Shown: positions 18,341 through 26,126 of the stretch, piece after piece
Layout of the letters: every line of letters begins with the position of its first letter
How positions within the stretch are numbered: position 1 is the stretch's first letter
DNA from: Pusillimonas sp. MFBS29
GTDB taxonomy: Bacteria > Pseudomonadota > Gammaproteobacteria > Burkholderiales > Burkholderiaceae_B
NCBI RefSeq assembly: GCF_020687695.1
Contig: NZ_JAJEWL010000007.1
Coordinates: 124,001 to 188,000, forward strand
Reading direction: 5' to 3'
Length of the DNA stretch: 64,000 bases
Notes under the pieces: generated by a model
Databases searched by the model: none
Told to the model about the DNA's origin: nothing
Seen by the model: only the letters and a program-made list of their open reading frames with translations
Position numbers and translations under genes: made by a program

Positions 18341-19996
18341 ATGTCAATCGAAAAATCACTTGACCCTGTGACTCTGACTGTCATTGAAAAAGGTCTTCAG
18401 CAAGTCTGCAACGAAATGGATCTGGTGCACGAGAAAACCTCTTTTTCTCCGGTCATCTCCGAGTCGTTCGATCGCTCCAATGGCATTTATGGGCCTGCCG
18501 ACGGCAGATTGATTTCGCAAGGCGCCCTGGGTTTACCCATTTTTGTAGGCGTCATGCAGGAAACCACGCGCTGCGTCTGCGCCGAACGAGATGACCTGAA
18601 TGACGGAGACGTCATTCTGGTCAACGACCCTTATCTGGGCGGCACACATCTGATGGACGTCAAGATGGTGCGACCCTTCTATTACAAAGGCAAACTCTGG
18701 TGCCATCTGTCCAATACCGGCCACTGGCCCGATACGGGTGGAATGGTGCCGGGCGGCTTTAGCAGCACAGCAACCGAAATCCACCAGGAGGGCCTGCGGA
18801 TTCCGCCCATCAAATTGGTAGACCGCGGGATCATGAATCCCGAGATCGTCAAACTGGTGCTGGCAAATATCCGCGTGGCAGACGAGCGGATCGGCGATAT
18901 CAAAGCACAGATAGCAGCCTTGACGGCTGGAGCCAAACGTCTGACCGGCCTGCTGGATCGCTATGGCCAGGATACTGTAGAAGCTGCCATTCAGGAATTG
19001 GAGGTACGTTCCGAACGCATCATGCGTGCACATATCGACAGTATCCCGGATGGAAGCTACAGTGCCACGGCCTATATGGATAGCGACGGCATCGTGAACG
19101 AGCCTCTTGAAATATGCGTGGACATCGTCGTTTCTGGATCGGACATTCACTTTGATCTGTCACGCTCCAGTGCACCTTGCGCCGGCCCGCTGAATTCCGT
19201 TTGGGCAACTACGCTCTCATCGGTCTATTTGGCCATGAAACATGTTTTCCCCGATGTACCCCTCAATGCCGGATGCTTCCGTCCGGTGCATGTCAAGAAA
19301 CCGCATAACACCTTCCTTTATGCCGAGTACCCCAGGCCAGTCGCAGGTTGTGCTGCAGAGGTATCGCAACGGATCATGGAGGCAGTGTTTTTAGCGTTGG
19401 CCAATGCCATCCCCCACCGCCTTTTCGCTGCTCCTGCCGGAACCAGCGGGAATCTGGGCCTGGGAGGCTTTGATCCTGAAGAAGGCCACGATTACATCAT
19501 GTACTACTTCTCCGGAGGCGGCTACGGAGGCTGGTGGGACGGAGACGGTGTAACCAACGGTTGCTCCACAATCGGCATATCCAAAAGCCAGCCGGTTGAA
19601 ATCCTTGAACAAAGATATCCTCTATTGTTCGAGCACTACAAGCTGCGCGAGAGCTCTGGTGGCGAGGGCAAATTCCGGGGTGGATTCGGCGTGAATTATC
19701 GGATTCGCTTGCTGCGTGGCACCGGCAAAGCCTCATTCTTGATGGAGCACGGCCGCACAGGCCCTCCGGGCATACTGGGCGGTCAACCCGGCGCCCCCAA
19801 CACGATCCACATCAGCCAAAACGGACAACTCACCACACCGGAACACTTGTCAAAAGGCGAGGACTTTGCATTACAGGCCGGGGACTGGATTGAAATCAAC
19901 ACGCCTGGCGGTGGTGGCTATGGTGACCCCGCGGAACGCGACCCTGCATCACTCGAAATCGACTATCGAAATGGCTACTACAAGCAACAGGCCTGA
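18341..19996 (+). CDS. Hydantoinase/oxoprolinase family protein, subunit B (HyuB)
   Basis: The 551-residue partner of HyuA carries the amide-hydrolysing half. Family motifs visible are VILVNDPYLGGTHLMDVKMV (about residues 90-109), NTGHWPDTGGMVPGGFSS (124-141), the Gly-rich FSGGGYGGWWDGDGV and the C-terminal INTPGGGGYGDP. The ATG at 18341, 7 bases after hyuA, is preferred to one at 18311 that lies inside hyuA and lacks a ribosome-binding site. The following aminotransferase starts 1 base after the stop codon. Confidence 0.9.
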   Translation: MSIEKSLDPVTLTVIEKGLQQVCNEMDLVHEKTSFSPVISESFDRSNGIYGPADGRLISQGALGLPIFVGVMQETTRCVCAERDDLNDGDVILVNDPYLGGTHLMDVKMVRPFYYKGKLWCHLSNTGHWPDTGGMVPGGFSSTATEIHQEGLRIPPIKLVDRGIMNPEIVKLVLANIRVADERIGDIKAQIAALTAGAKRLTGLLDRYGQDTVEAAIQELEVRSERIMRAHIDSIPDGSYSATAYMDSDGIVNEPLEICVDIVVSGSDIHFDLSRSSAPCAGPLNSVWATTLSSVYLAMKHVFPDVPLNAGCFRPVHVKKPHNTFLYAEYPRPVAGCAAEVSQRIMEAVFLALANAIPHRLFAAPAGTSGNLGLGGFDPEEGHDYIMYYFSGGGYGGWWDGDGVTNGCSTIGISKSQPVEILEQRYPLLFEHYKLRESSGGEGKFRGGFGVNYRIRLLRGTGKASFLMEHGRTGPPGILGGQPGAPNTIHISQNGQLTTPEHLSKGEDFALQAGDWIEINTPGGGGYGDPAERDPASLEIDYRNGYYKQQA

Positions 19997-19997
19997 T

Positions 19998-21350
19998 ATG
20001 ACACGAATCCTGCATCGTCAGTTGCAAAATCAATTGCCAACAGTTGTTTCCGGCCAAGGCGTCCGGCTATACGACAAAGATGGGCGAGAGTATCTCGATG
20101 CCGTTTCCGGCGGCGCGGCAGTCTCGTGCCTGGGGCATGGCGAACCGCGCATTGCTGAAGCCATCGCGACACAATTAAGTCGTATCGCGTATAGCCATGG
20201 ATCATTCTTTACTTCCGAGCCGGCCGAGGAGTTGGCTACCATGCTGCTGAAGGACGCTCCAGCAGGAATGGAGCGTGTCGTGTTTTCCTCCGGCGGTTCG
20301 GAAAGCATTGAAGCTGCATTAAAGCTGGTACGGCAAACATGGGTGGAACGCGGCAAACCCGAGAAGTCTCGCATCATCGCGCGCCGCCAGAGCTATCACG
20401 GCGCGACAATGGGTGCGCTATCCATCAGCGGCAACCCAGGTCGCCGGTCGACCTACGCCCCCATGCTGTTCGACGCTCATTTCATCGATCCTTGCTATTC
20501 ATACCGGTTGCGTCGCCCGGATGAATCAGACGATGACTACGGCCTGCGGGCAGCCAATGCACTGGAGGCCGCAATCATCGAGCTGGGTCCGGACAACGTT
20601 GCAGCATTCTTCGCAGAACCTGTAGTCGGCGCAACACTAGGCTGCGCTCCAGCGGCGCCTGGATACCTTAAACGCATACGCCAGATCTGCGATCACTATG
20701 ACGTGCTGCTGGTACTAGACGAAATCATGTGTGGCAGCGGTCGTGCAGGTCAGATGTACGCCTGCGCGATCGATGGCGTCGCCCCCGATATCCTGACTAT
20801 CGCCAAGGGCCTTGGTGGTGGGTATCAACCTATTGGAGCCACGCTCGTAGGCAAGCGCGTGGTGGAGGCGCTGACGGACGGCAGCGGTACGCTGAAGCAC
20901 GGATTCACCTATATGGGACACCCTGTTGCCTGCGCGGCGGCACTCGCCGTTCAACAGGTGATCGCACAAGACAACCTGCTCGACAACGTCCGCAAGCAAG
21001 GTGCGCTGCTCCGCGACAGTTTATCCGAACAACTGTCCGACCACCCTCATGTAGGCGATGTTCGGGGACGTGGCCTGTTCATCGGCGTTGAGCTGGTAGC
21101 CGATACCAACAGTAAAACACCGTTCGACCCAGCCCTGCAGATGCACGCCCGTATCAAGCAGAGTGCATTGCAACAGGGCCTGATGGTATACCCCGGGGGT
21201 GGCACGATAGATGGAATACGCGGAGACCACGTCGTATTTGCACCAGCGTACAACATAAGCAGCGCTGACATTCTGGAAGTCACCCGGCTGTTTTCCAAAG
21301 CATTGGATGCCGCGCTAACCACTTTGCCCACTGACACGAGACTGATATGA
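19998..21350 (+). CDS. Class III PLP-dependent aminotransferase
   Basis: The 450-residue fold-type I enzyme would move an amino group, typically from an omega-amino acid or amine to pyruvate or 2-oxoglutarate. The PLP-binding Asp is D241 in LLVLDEIMCGSGRAG and the Schiff-base Lys is K270 in DILTIAKGLGGGYQPIG. The Gly/Ser phosphate-binding loop is FSSGGSESIEAALKL. The start at 19998 follows an ACAGG site; an in-frame ATG at 19971 overlaps hyuB. It overlaps the next gene by 4 bases. A role after ring opening of a lactam or hydantoin is inferred from the operon. Confidence 0.88.
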   Translation: MTRILHRQLQNQLPTVVSGQGVRLYDKDGREYLDAVSGGAAVSCLGHGEPRIAEAIATQLSRIAYSHGSFFTSEPAEELATMLLKDAPAGMERVVFSSGGSESIEAALKLVRQTWVERGKPEKSRIIARRQSYHGATMGALSISGNPGRRSTYAPMLFDAHFIDPCYSYRLRRPDESDDDYGLRAANALEAAIIELGPDNVAAFFAEPVVGATLGCAPAAPGYLKRIRQICDHYDVLLVLDEIMCGSGRAGQMYACAIDGVAPDILTIAKGLGGGYQPIGATLVGKRVVEALTDGSGTLKHGFTYMGHPVACAAALAVQQVIAQDNLLDNVRKQGALLRDSLSEQLSDHPHVGDVRGRGLFIGVELVADTNSKTPFDPALQMHARIKQSALQQGLMVYPGGGTIDGIRGDHVVFAPAYNISSADILEVTRLFSKALDAALTTLPTDTRLI

Positions 21351-22642
21351 CCCCCGAATACAAAGACGCGCTGCAGCGCCTGACGGAGCGTTACATTGCC
21401 ACGCACCCACGCAGCATGGAGGCGATGAATAACGCCAGTCAATGGATGCCCGGTGGCAACACGCGCACTGTGCTTCATTATGATCCCTTTCCGCTCGTAA
21501 TCAGAGAAGGTAAAGGCAGCCGGGTAATCGACGTGGACGGCTTGGAATATCTTGACTGCGTTGGTGAGTTCTCTGCCGGGCTCTATGGGCATCAGCAACC
21601 GGCCATCCATCGTGCGATAGAGCTTGCTTTGAAGGGTGGCCTGACCCTGGGCGGGCCCAATACGTGGGAAGCGGAGCTGGCCGAACTCATTTGCAAGCGT
21701 TTCGACTCGATCGATAAAGTGCGTTTCTGCAACTCGGGAACTGAAGCCAATCTCTTTGCACTCGTTACAGCACGAGCCTATACAAAACGCGACTATATCG
21801 TCGTATTCGACGGCGCCTACCATGGCGGTGTTATGACATTCGCGGGGGGTGGCAGCCCCATGAATGTCCCTTTTGACTATATCGTCTTGCCCTACAACGA
21901 CCCTGCGGCGGTTCGAGCTCTGTTCGAGAAACAAGGAGAACAGATTGCCGCTGTTCTGGTGGAACCCATACTCGGCGCAGGCGGAAACATTCCCGGTACT
22001 GATGAGTTTCTGACAGTTTTGCGCGAAGCTACGAGTGCCTCCAAGAGCCTGCTCATTTTTGATGAAGTGAAGACGTCGCGCTGCAGCCCGCAAGGTGTGC
22101 AAGGTCTCGTCAAGTTGACTCCCGACCTAACAACCCTGGGTAAGTATGTCGGAGGCGGAATGCCCTTTGGTGCTTTTGGTGGCAAACAAGAAATCATGGA
22201 GCGCTTTGACCCGCGCTCCACAGCCAGCCTGAAACATGCCGGGACTTTCAACAACAATGTTATCTCAATGTCTGCCGGCCTAGCGGGGCTGACCACGGTA
22301 TACACACCAGAGCGCGCCCAGGCATTTCATGAATTGACAGAGGCATTCAAGCAGTCGCTGGAAACACAAATTGCCGCTGCCGGCCTTCCCGTACATTTGA
22401 CTGGCCATGGCTCAATGTTCTCCTTGCACTATGGTCAGGATCGCCCGCTACGCGCAGCCGATGTCACCGAAAAAACAATAGCATTCCGTCGATTGCTGCT
22501 ATTACGATGCATGGAACAGGGCATACGGCTGGCCGGTCGAGGCGATGTCTATTTGAGCCTTGCCATGACAGCAGCAGATTTGGATGAGCTGTCGCTTAAG
22601 CTGCTGAAAGCGATCAAGGAAACCATTCCCGAGATCGCTTGA
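21347..22642 (+). CDS. Class III PLP enzyme, glutamate-1-semialdehyde aminomutase-like
   Basis: The 431-residue protein resembles HemL-type 2,1-aminomutases. The N-terminal part reads SQWMPGGNTRTVLHYDPFP, with the phosphate loop RFCNSGTEANLFAL, PLP Asp D239 in LLIFDEVKTSR and the lysine K266 in TLGKYVGGGMPFGAFGG. It is not expected to be the tetrapyrrole enzyme: it sits in a catabolic operon, and HemL residues around the gating loop differ (FDEVKTSRCSPQG). It may shift or transfer an amino group on the product of the preceding enzymes, or racemise an amino acid. The start overlaps the upstream stop as ATGA. Confidence 0.85.
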   Translation: MTPEYKDALQRLTERYIATHPRSMEAMNNASQWMPGGNTRTVLHYDPFPLVIREGKGSRVIDVDGLEYLDCVGEFSAGLYGHQQPAIHRAIELALKGGLTLGGPNTWEAELAELICKRFDSIDKVRFCNSGTEANLFALVTARAYTKRDYIVVFDGAYHGGVMTFAGGGSPMNVPFDYIVLPYNDPAAVRALFEKQGEQIAAVLVEPILGAGGNIPGTDEFLTVLREATSASKSLLIFDEVKTSRCSPQGVQGLVKLTPDLTTLGKYVGGGMPFGAFGGKQEIMERFDPRSTASLKHAGTFNNNVISMSAGLAGLTTVYTPERAQAFHELTEAFKQSLETQIAAAGLPVHLTGHGSMFSLHYGQDRPLRAADVTEKTIAFRRLLLLRCMEQGIRLAGRGDVYLSLAMTAADLDELSLKLLKAIKETIPEIA

Positions 22643-22712
22643 GCGCATTGCGCACCATCAGACTTTGTGCAGGCGCGCCAAGTACACAGGTACAAGGCCG
22701 CTTGCGATTTAC

Positions 22713-23117
22713 TTAGTAGGGGACGATTGCAGTCCCTGGCAACTTCGCGGCACCCTGATCAAACGTCACCAGAGTGCACGCATGCCGGGCCGCGTTGGCA
22801 ACATGCATGCAGTCGGCGAAGTCGGAGCCAGGCCAATTGCGCCAAAGCATAAGAGCTTCTTCCACTGTGGCCTGTTCCTGCACTACAAGCTCGTATGTCT
22901 CCAGGATTGCACCAAAAGCTTGCTGGATCTGCACCGGCGAAAGCTTGTAGCGACTATGGAGCACCCATTCCGTTTCCAGCAGCACCCCGGATGAGATCAG
23001 CGCCGGTGCACCGACTTCTGCTGCGGCCTGTACAGCTCGAACGGCTGCTGCACACTGAGCCTCATCGTCGCGAGTCAAGAGGCGGACGAGTACGTTCGTA
23101 TCTACGGCGATGCTCAT
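22713..23117 (-). CDS. PIN-domain ribonuclease toxin, VapC family
   Basis: The 134-residue PIN-fold protein carries the acidic metal-binding residues expected of a VapC nuclease: D6 in IAVDTNVLVR, E48 in GVLLETEWVL, D99/D102 in GSDFADCMHVA and D120 in TFDQGAAKL. VapC toxins cut tRNA or rRNA. The start overlaps the antitoxin stop as ATGA. It is convergent with the aminomutase-like gene, 70 bases away. The specific RNA target is unknown. Confidence 0.9.
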   Translation of the reverse strand: MSIAVDTNVLVRLLTRDDEAQCAAAVRAVQAAAEVGAPALISSGVLLETEWVLHSRYKLSPVQIQQAFGAILETYELVVQEQATVEEALMLWRNWPGSDFADCMHVANAARHACTLVTFDQGAAKLPGTAIVPY

Positions 23118-23359
23118 GAAGCGGCGTCATCGACCGTCAGGTCAACAGTCATGCCCTGGAGAGGCACTGGCTTTTGGCCTGGTTGATGCAGCAGTCCAGC
23201 CAAGTCTGTTACACGCCTAACTTTGGGACGCACGACCAAGGTCCCATCGCTAAGCAGCGAGAAAGCAATTCTATCGCCGGGCTTCAGGCCCATACGTTGC
23301 CGTATTTCCTTGGGTACAGTGACTTGCCCTTTTGATGTCAGAGTGGTTGCATCCGCCAT
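23114..23359 (-). CDS. AbrB/MazE-type swapped-hairpin antitoxin
   Basis: The 81-residue protein begins MADATTLTSKGQVTVPKEIR, the typical AbrB swapped-hairpin DNA-binding motif, followed by GLKPGDRIAFSLL. The C-terminal 35 residues would bind and neutralise the PIN toxin. Its promoter contains a perfect 8-base inverted repeat (23383-23405) where it is expected to autorepress. An AAGG lies upstream of the ATG. Confidence 0.9.
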   Translation of the reverse strand: MADATTLTSKGQVTVPKEIRQRMGLKPGDRIAFSLLSDGTLVVRPKVRRVTDLAGLLHQPGQKPVPLQGMTVDLTVDDAAS

Positions 23360-23382
23360 GGTGAGCCTTAAAAAATGAGGGT

Positions 23383-23405
23383 ATTACGATTTTAAATATC
23401 GTAAT
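23383..23405 (-). promoter_or_regulatory. Probable antitoxin operator (perfect inverted repeat)
   Basis: Two perfect 8-base arms, ATTACGAT and ATCGTAAT, are separated by 7 bases. The repeat begins 24 bases upstream of the antitoxin start and covers the -10 box of the predicted promoter, as expected for toxin-antitoxin autoregulation. Confidence 0.7.
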
Positions 23406-23426
23406 GCATCAACAATTTATGGTCAA
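23398..23426 (-). promoter_or_regulatory. Predicted promoter of the toxin-antitoxin operon
   Basis: Reading on the minus strand, a -35 box TTGACC (23426-23421) and a -10 box TACGAT (23403-23398) are 17 bases apart. The -10 box lies within the inverted repeat, so antitoxin binding would block RNA polymerase. Confidence 0.65.
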
Positions 23427-23461
23427 TTTGGCAGAATCTGTGCCATTCTGGCGTACGTAAA

Positions 23462-23493
23462 AAAACCCGCAATGCGTTAAACATGCGGGTTTT
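23462..23493 (-). terminator. Rho-independent terminator after tRNA-Ser
   Basis: AAAACCCGCA and TGCGGGTTTT form a 10-base stem with a 12-base loop. On the minus strand it is followed by a longer T run (7 T in total), so it mainly ends the tRNA-Ser transcript; it could also stop plus-strand transcription. Confidence 0.75.
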
Positions 23494-23525
23494 GATACTG
23501 TTATCTACTGTTGTAGACGAATTCC

Positions 23526-23616
23526 TGGCGGACAGAGGGGGATTCGAACCCCCGATACGCTATTCACGTATACACGCTTTCCAGGCGTGCGCCTTCAACC
23601 ACTCGGCCACCTGTCC
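23526..23616 (-). tRNA. tRNA-Ser (anticodon GGA)
   Basis: The 91-base gene folds as a class II tRNA. The acceptor starts GGACAG and pairs with CTGTCC, followed by GCCA, so the CCA end is encoded. The D-arm region is GGCCGAGTGGTTGAAGGC, the anticodon loop CTGGAAA (anticodon GGA at 23582-23580), then a long variable arm and the T-arm GGGGGTTCGAATCCCCC. It reads UCC and, by wobble, UCU serine codons. Confidence 0.97.
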
Positions 23617-23701
23617 TGATTTTGGCTTATCTTTGCATCTAGATAAAGCGAAGTCCGCCATTCTATCAGAATCTGAGCCTTCTGTGCATTTGCCGGCGAT
23701 C

Positions 23702-25360
23702 TTACACTCCCGCCAATATCCATTTGGCGGCTTTTTCCGCGATCATCAGCGTCGGGCTGTTGGTATTGCCACTGGTAATGGTCGGCATGATGCTGGCATC
23801 GACCACTCGCAGCCCCTCCACGCCGTATACCTTCAGGTGTGCATCGACCACTGCAGCCGGATCATCGGCCCGGCCCATCTTTGCCGTACCCACCGGGTGA
23901 AAAATGGTTGTCGCGATGTCACCCGCCAGCCTGGCGAGTTCCTCGTCAGTCTGAAACTGCACACCTGGCTTGTATTCTTCGGGCTGGTAGGCGGCGAGGG
24001 CCGGCTGGGCAACAATATTGCGCGTAACACGCAGCGAGTCGGCAGCGACTTTGCGGTCTTGAGGTGTGCTTAGATAGTTTGGGGCGATGGCCGGTGCGTC
24101 GTCTATGTTGCCGCTTTTGATGTTGACGCTGCCCCGGCTGCCCGGATTCAGATTGCATACGCTGGCGGTAAAGGCGTTGAAGCGATGCAGGGGTTCGCCG
24201 AAGGCTTCCAGGCTCAGGGGCTGGACGTGGTACTCAAGGTTGGCGTAGGGCTGCGCGGGGTCGCTGCGCGTGAATGCGCCCAGCTGCGATGGCGCCATGC
24301 TCATGGGCCCGCTGCGCTTGACGGCATATTCCAGCCCTATCATGGCTTTGCCCCACAAGCTGGAGGCAATGTCATTAAGTGTTTTTACGCCGCGCACTTT
24401 GAACACAGTGCGTATTTGCAAGTGGTCTTGCAGGTTCGCACCTACGCCCGGCCGGTCGGCCAGCACCGGAATATCGTGTTGTTGCAAAAGGGTACTCGGG
24501 CCTATTCCAGAAAGTTGAAGCAACTGTGGCGTGCCTATGCTGCCGGCGCTCAGCACCAGTTCTTTTCTTGCCTTGACGGTAACAGTGCTTCCATTGCGAC
24601 GCACCAGGGCGCCTGCGCATCGGGGGCGCCCGTCTGGCAGGCGCTCGAATACCAGACGCTCGGTTTGGGAGTGTGTCCAGACTGTGAAGTTGGCGCGTGA
24701 TGTGCAAGCGGGCCTGAGAAACGCCTTCGCTGCATTCCAGCGCCAGCCGTTTTTCTGGTTGACCTCGAAGTAGCCTACGCCTTCGTTGTTGCCACGGTTG
24801 AAATCGTCGGTCGCGGCAATGCCTGCCTGCTGCGCCGCAGCCGCAAAGGCGTCAAGAATATCCCAGCGCAGGCGTTGCTTGTCGATGCGCCATTCACCGC
24901 CTGCGGCATGGAACTGGCCAAATGACGCCGCCGTGGTTTCCTTGCCGGCCGGATCGAGCTTGTAGTGATCTTCGTGGGCCTTGAAATCGGCCAGGCAGCT
25001 TTCCCAGGCCCAGTCATCGTCGCCGACCAGTTCTGCCCAGCCGTCGTAATCGCGGGACTGGCCGCGCATGTAGATCATGCCGTTGATGCTGGAGCATCCG
25101 CCAAGTGTCTTGCCGCGCGGGTATCGCAGCACCCGGCCATTCAGCCCCTGATCGGGCTCGGTGTTATAGAGCCAGTCGGTGCGCTGGTTGCCGATGCAGT
25201 ACAAATAACCGACCGGGATGCGTATCCAGTGATAGTTATCTTTGCCGCCGGCCTCGATCAGCAAGACACGATTCGACGGATCGGCGCTCAGGCGATTGGC
25301 CAGCAGGCAGCCCGCGGTTCCGGCGCCCACGATAACGTAGTCGAACTCCAGTTCTGGCAT
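23702..25360 (-). CDS. GMC-family FAD-dependent oxidoreductase
   Basis: The 552-residue flavoprotein oxidises an alcohol group; relatives include choline and long-chain alcohol dehydrogenases. The FAD-binding motif DYVIVGAGTAGCLLANRLS is at residues 7-25, GMC signature 1 is near RYPRGKTLGGCSSINGMIYM, and the active-site His is in TTIFHPVGTAKMG with the partner Asn in TSGNTNSPTLMIAE. It is a single gene with no betaine aldehyde dehydrogenase or BetI beside it, so choline as substrate is not supported. Confidence 0.9.
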   Translation of the reverse strand: MPELEFDYVIVGAGTAGCLLANRLSADPSNRVLLIEAGGKDNYHWIRIPVGYLYCIGNQRTDWLYNTEPDQGLNGRVLRYPRGKTLGGCSSINGMIYMRGQSRDYDGWAELVGDDDWAWESCLADFKAHEDHYKLDPAGKETTAASFGQFHAAGGEWRIDKQRLRWDILDAFAAAAQQAGIAATDDFNRGNNEGVGYFEVNQKNGWRWNAAKAFLRPACTSRANFTVWTHSQTERLVFERLPDGRPRCAGALVRRNGSTVTVKARKELVLSAGSIGTPQLLQLSGIGPSTLLQQHDIPVLADRPGVGANLQDHLQIRTVFKVRGVKTLNDIASSLWGKAMIGLEYAVKRSGPMSMAPSQLGAFTRSDPAQPYANLEYHVQPLSLEAFGEPLHRFNAFTASVCNLNPGSRGSVNIKSGNIDDAPAIAPNYLSTPQDRKVAADSLRVTRNIVAQPALAAYQPEEYKPGVQFQTDEELARLAGDIATTIFHPVGTAKMGRADDPAAVVDAHLKVYGVEGLRVVDASIMPTITSGNTNSPTLMIAEKAAKWILAGV

Positions 25361-25489
25361 TTTCTCTCCTTTTGCCTGCTACTGTAGCAATGCCGGCGAC
25401 GAAATACCATCGAGATTTCCCCTGCATTCAATGCCAGGAACGCCTGCCATGGCCAATGGCCTGACGGCGCTGGAACAGGTCTGGCCAGG

Positions 25490-26116
25490 CTAGCCGCCGG
25501 CGCTTCCCAGTGCAACCATACGCTCCACATAACGCGCGATGGTGTCGATTTCAAGATTAACCTGAGCGCCTGCAACCAGATTCTTAAGGGTAGTGACTTG
25601 CACCGTATGCGGGATGAGATTGATACGGATCTCGCAGCCTTCGGGCTGGTCATCCACCTGGTTGACGGTCAGGCTCACACCATTGACCGTCACCGATCCC
25701 TTGTAGGCCATATACCTGGCCAGGTTTTGCGGCACGCTTATGCGCAGATCCCAGGATTCACCCACAGGTTCGAACCAGCTGACCTCTCCCAGTCCATCGA
25801 CATGTCCCGAGACCAGATGGCCGTCCAGTGTATCGCCCAGCCGCAACGCGTGCTCAAGATTGACTTCGCCTACGGCGTCCAGGCCGGTTGTGCGGTTAAG
25901 GCTTTCGCGCGATACGTCCACGCTGAAGGTGTCGTGTGCCAGGGCCACCACCGTCATGCATGCGCCCTGTATGGCGATGGAATCACCCAGCTTGGTGCTT
26001 TCGCACAGGAAATCCTGCACCTGCACTTTCAAACGAACACCCGCGTCCTGCTGGCCGTCATTGAAGGGAACAACCTCGGTGATGCTGCCAACCGCAGCCA
26101 CAATGCCTGTAAACAT
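25490..26116 (-). CDS. ribE: Riboflavin synthase, alpha subunit
   Basis: The 208-residue enzyme dismutates two 6,7-dimethyl-8-ribityllumazine molecules to riboflavin. It begins MFTGIVAAVG and shows the duplicated lumazine-binding barrels (about residues 1-95 and 96-195), with LGDSIAIQGACMTV and GSVTVNGVSLTVN in corresponding positions. It is the last gene of the glyA-nrdR-ribD-ribE series, 10 bases after ribD. Confidence 0.96.
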   Translation of the reverse strand: MFTGIVAAVGSITEVVPFNDGQQDAGVRLKVQVQDFLCESTKLGDSIAIQGACMTVVALAHDTFSVDVSRESLNRTTGLDAVGEVNLEHALRLGDTLDGHLVSGHVDGLGEVSWFEPVGESWDLRISVPQNLARYMAYKGSVTVNGVSLTVNQVDDQPEGCEIRINLIPHTVQVTTLKNLVAGAQVNLEIDTIARYVERMVALGSAGG

Positions 26117-26126
26117 ACCTTACCTT

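Noticed and set aside
21347-22642. Glutamate-1-semialdehyde aminomutase hemL
   Set aside because: Similarity is to the enzyme class; operon context with hydantoinase-type genes argues against a tetrapyrrole role, so no gene symbol was given.
23702-25360. Choline dehydrogenase (betA)
   Set aside because: The GMC fold is clear, but there is no betaine aldehyde dehydrogenase, BetI regulator or choline transporter nearby, so the specific name is not supported.
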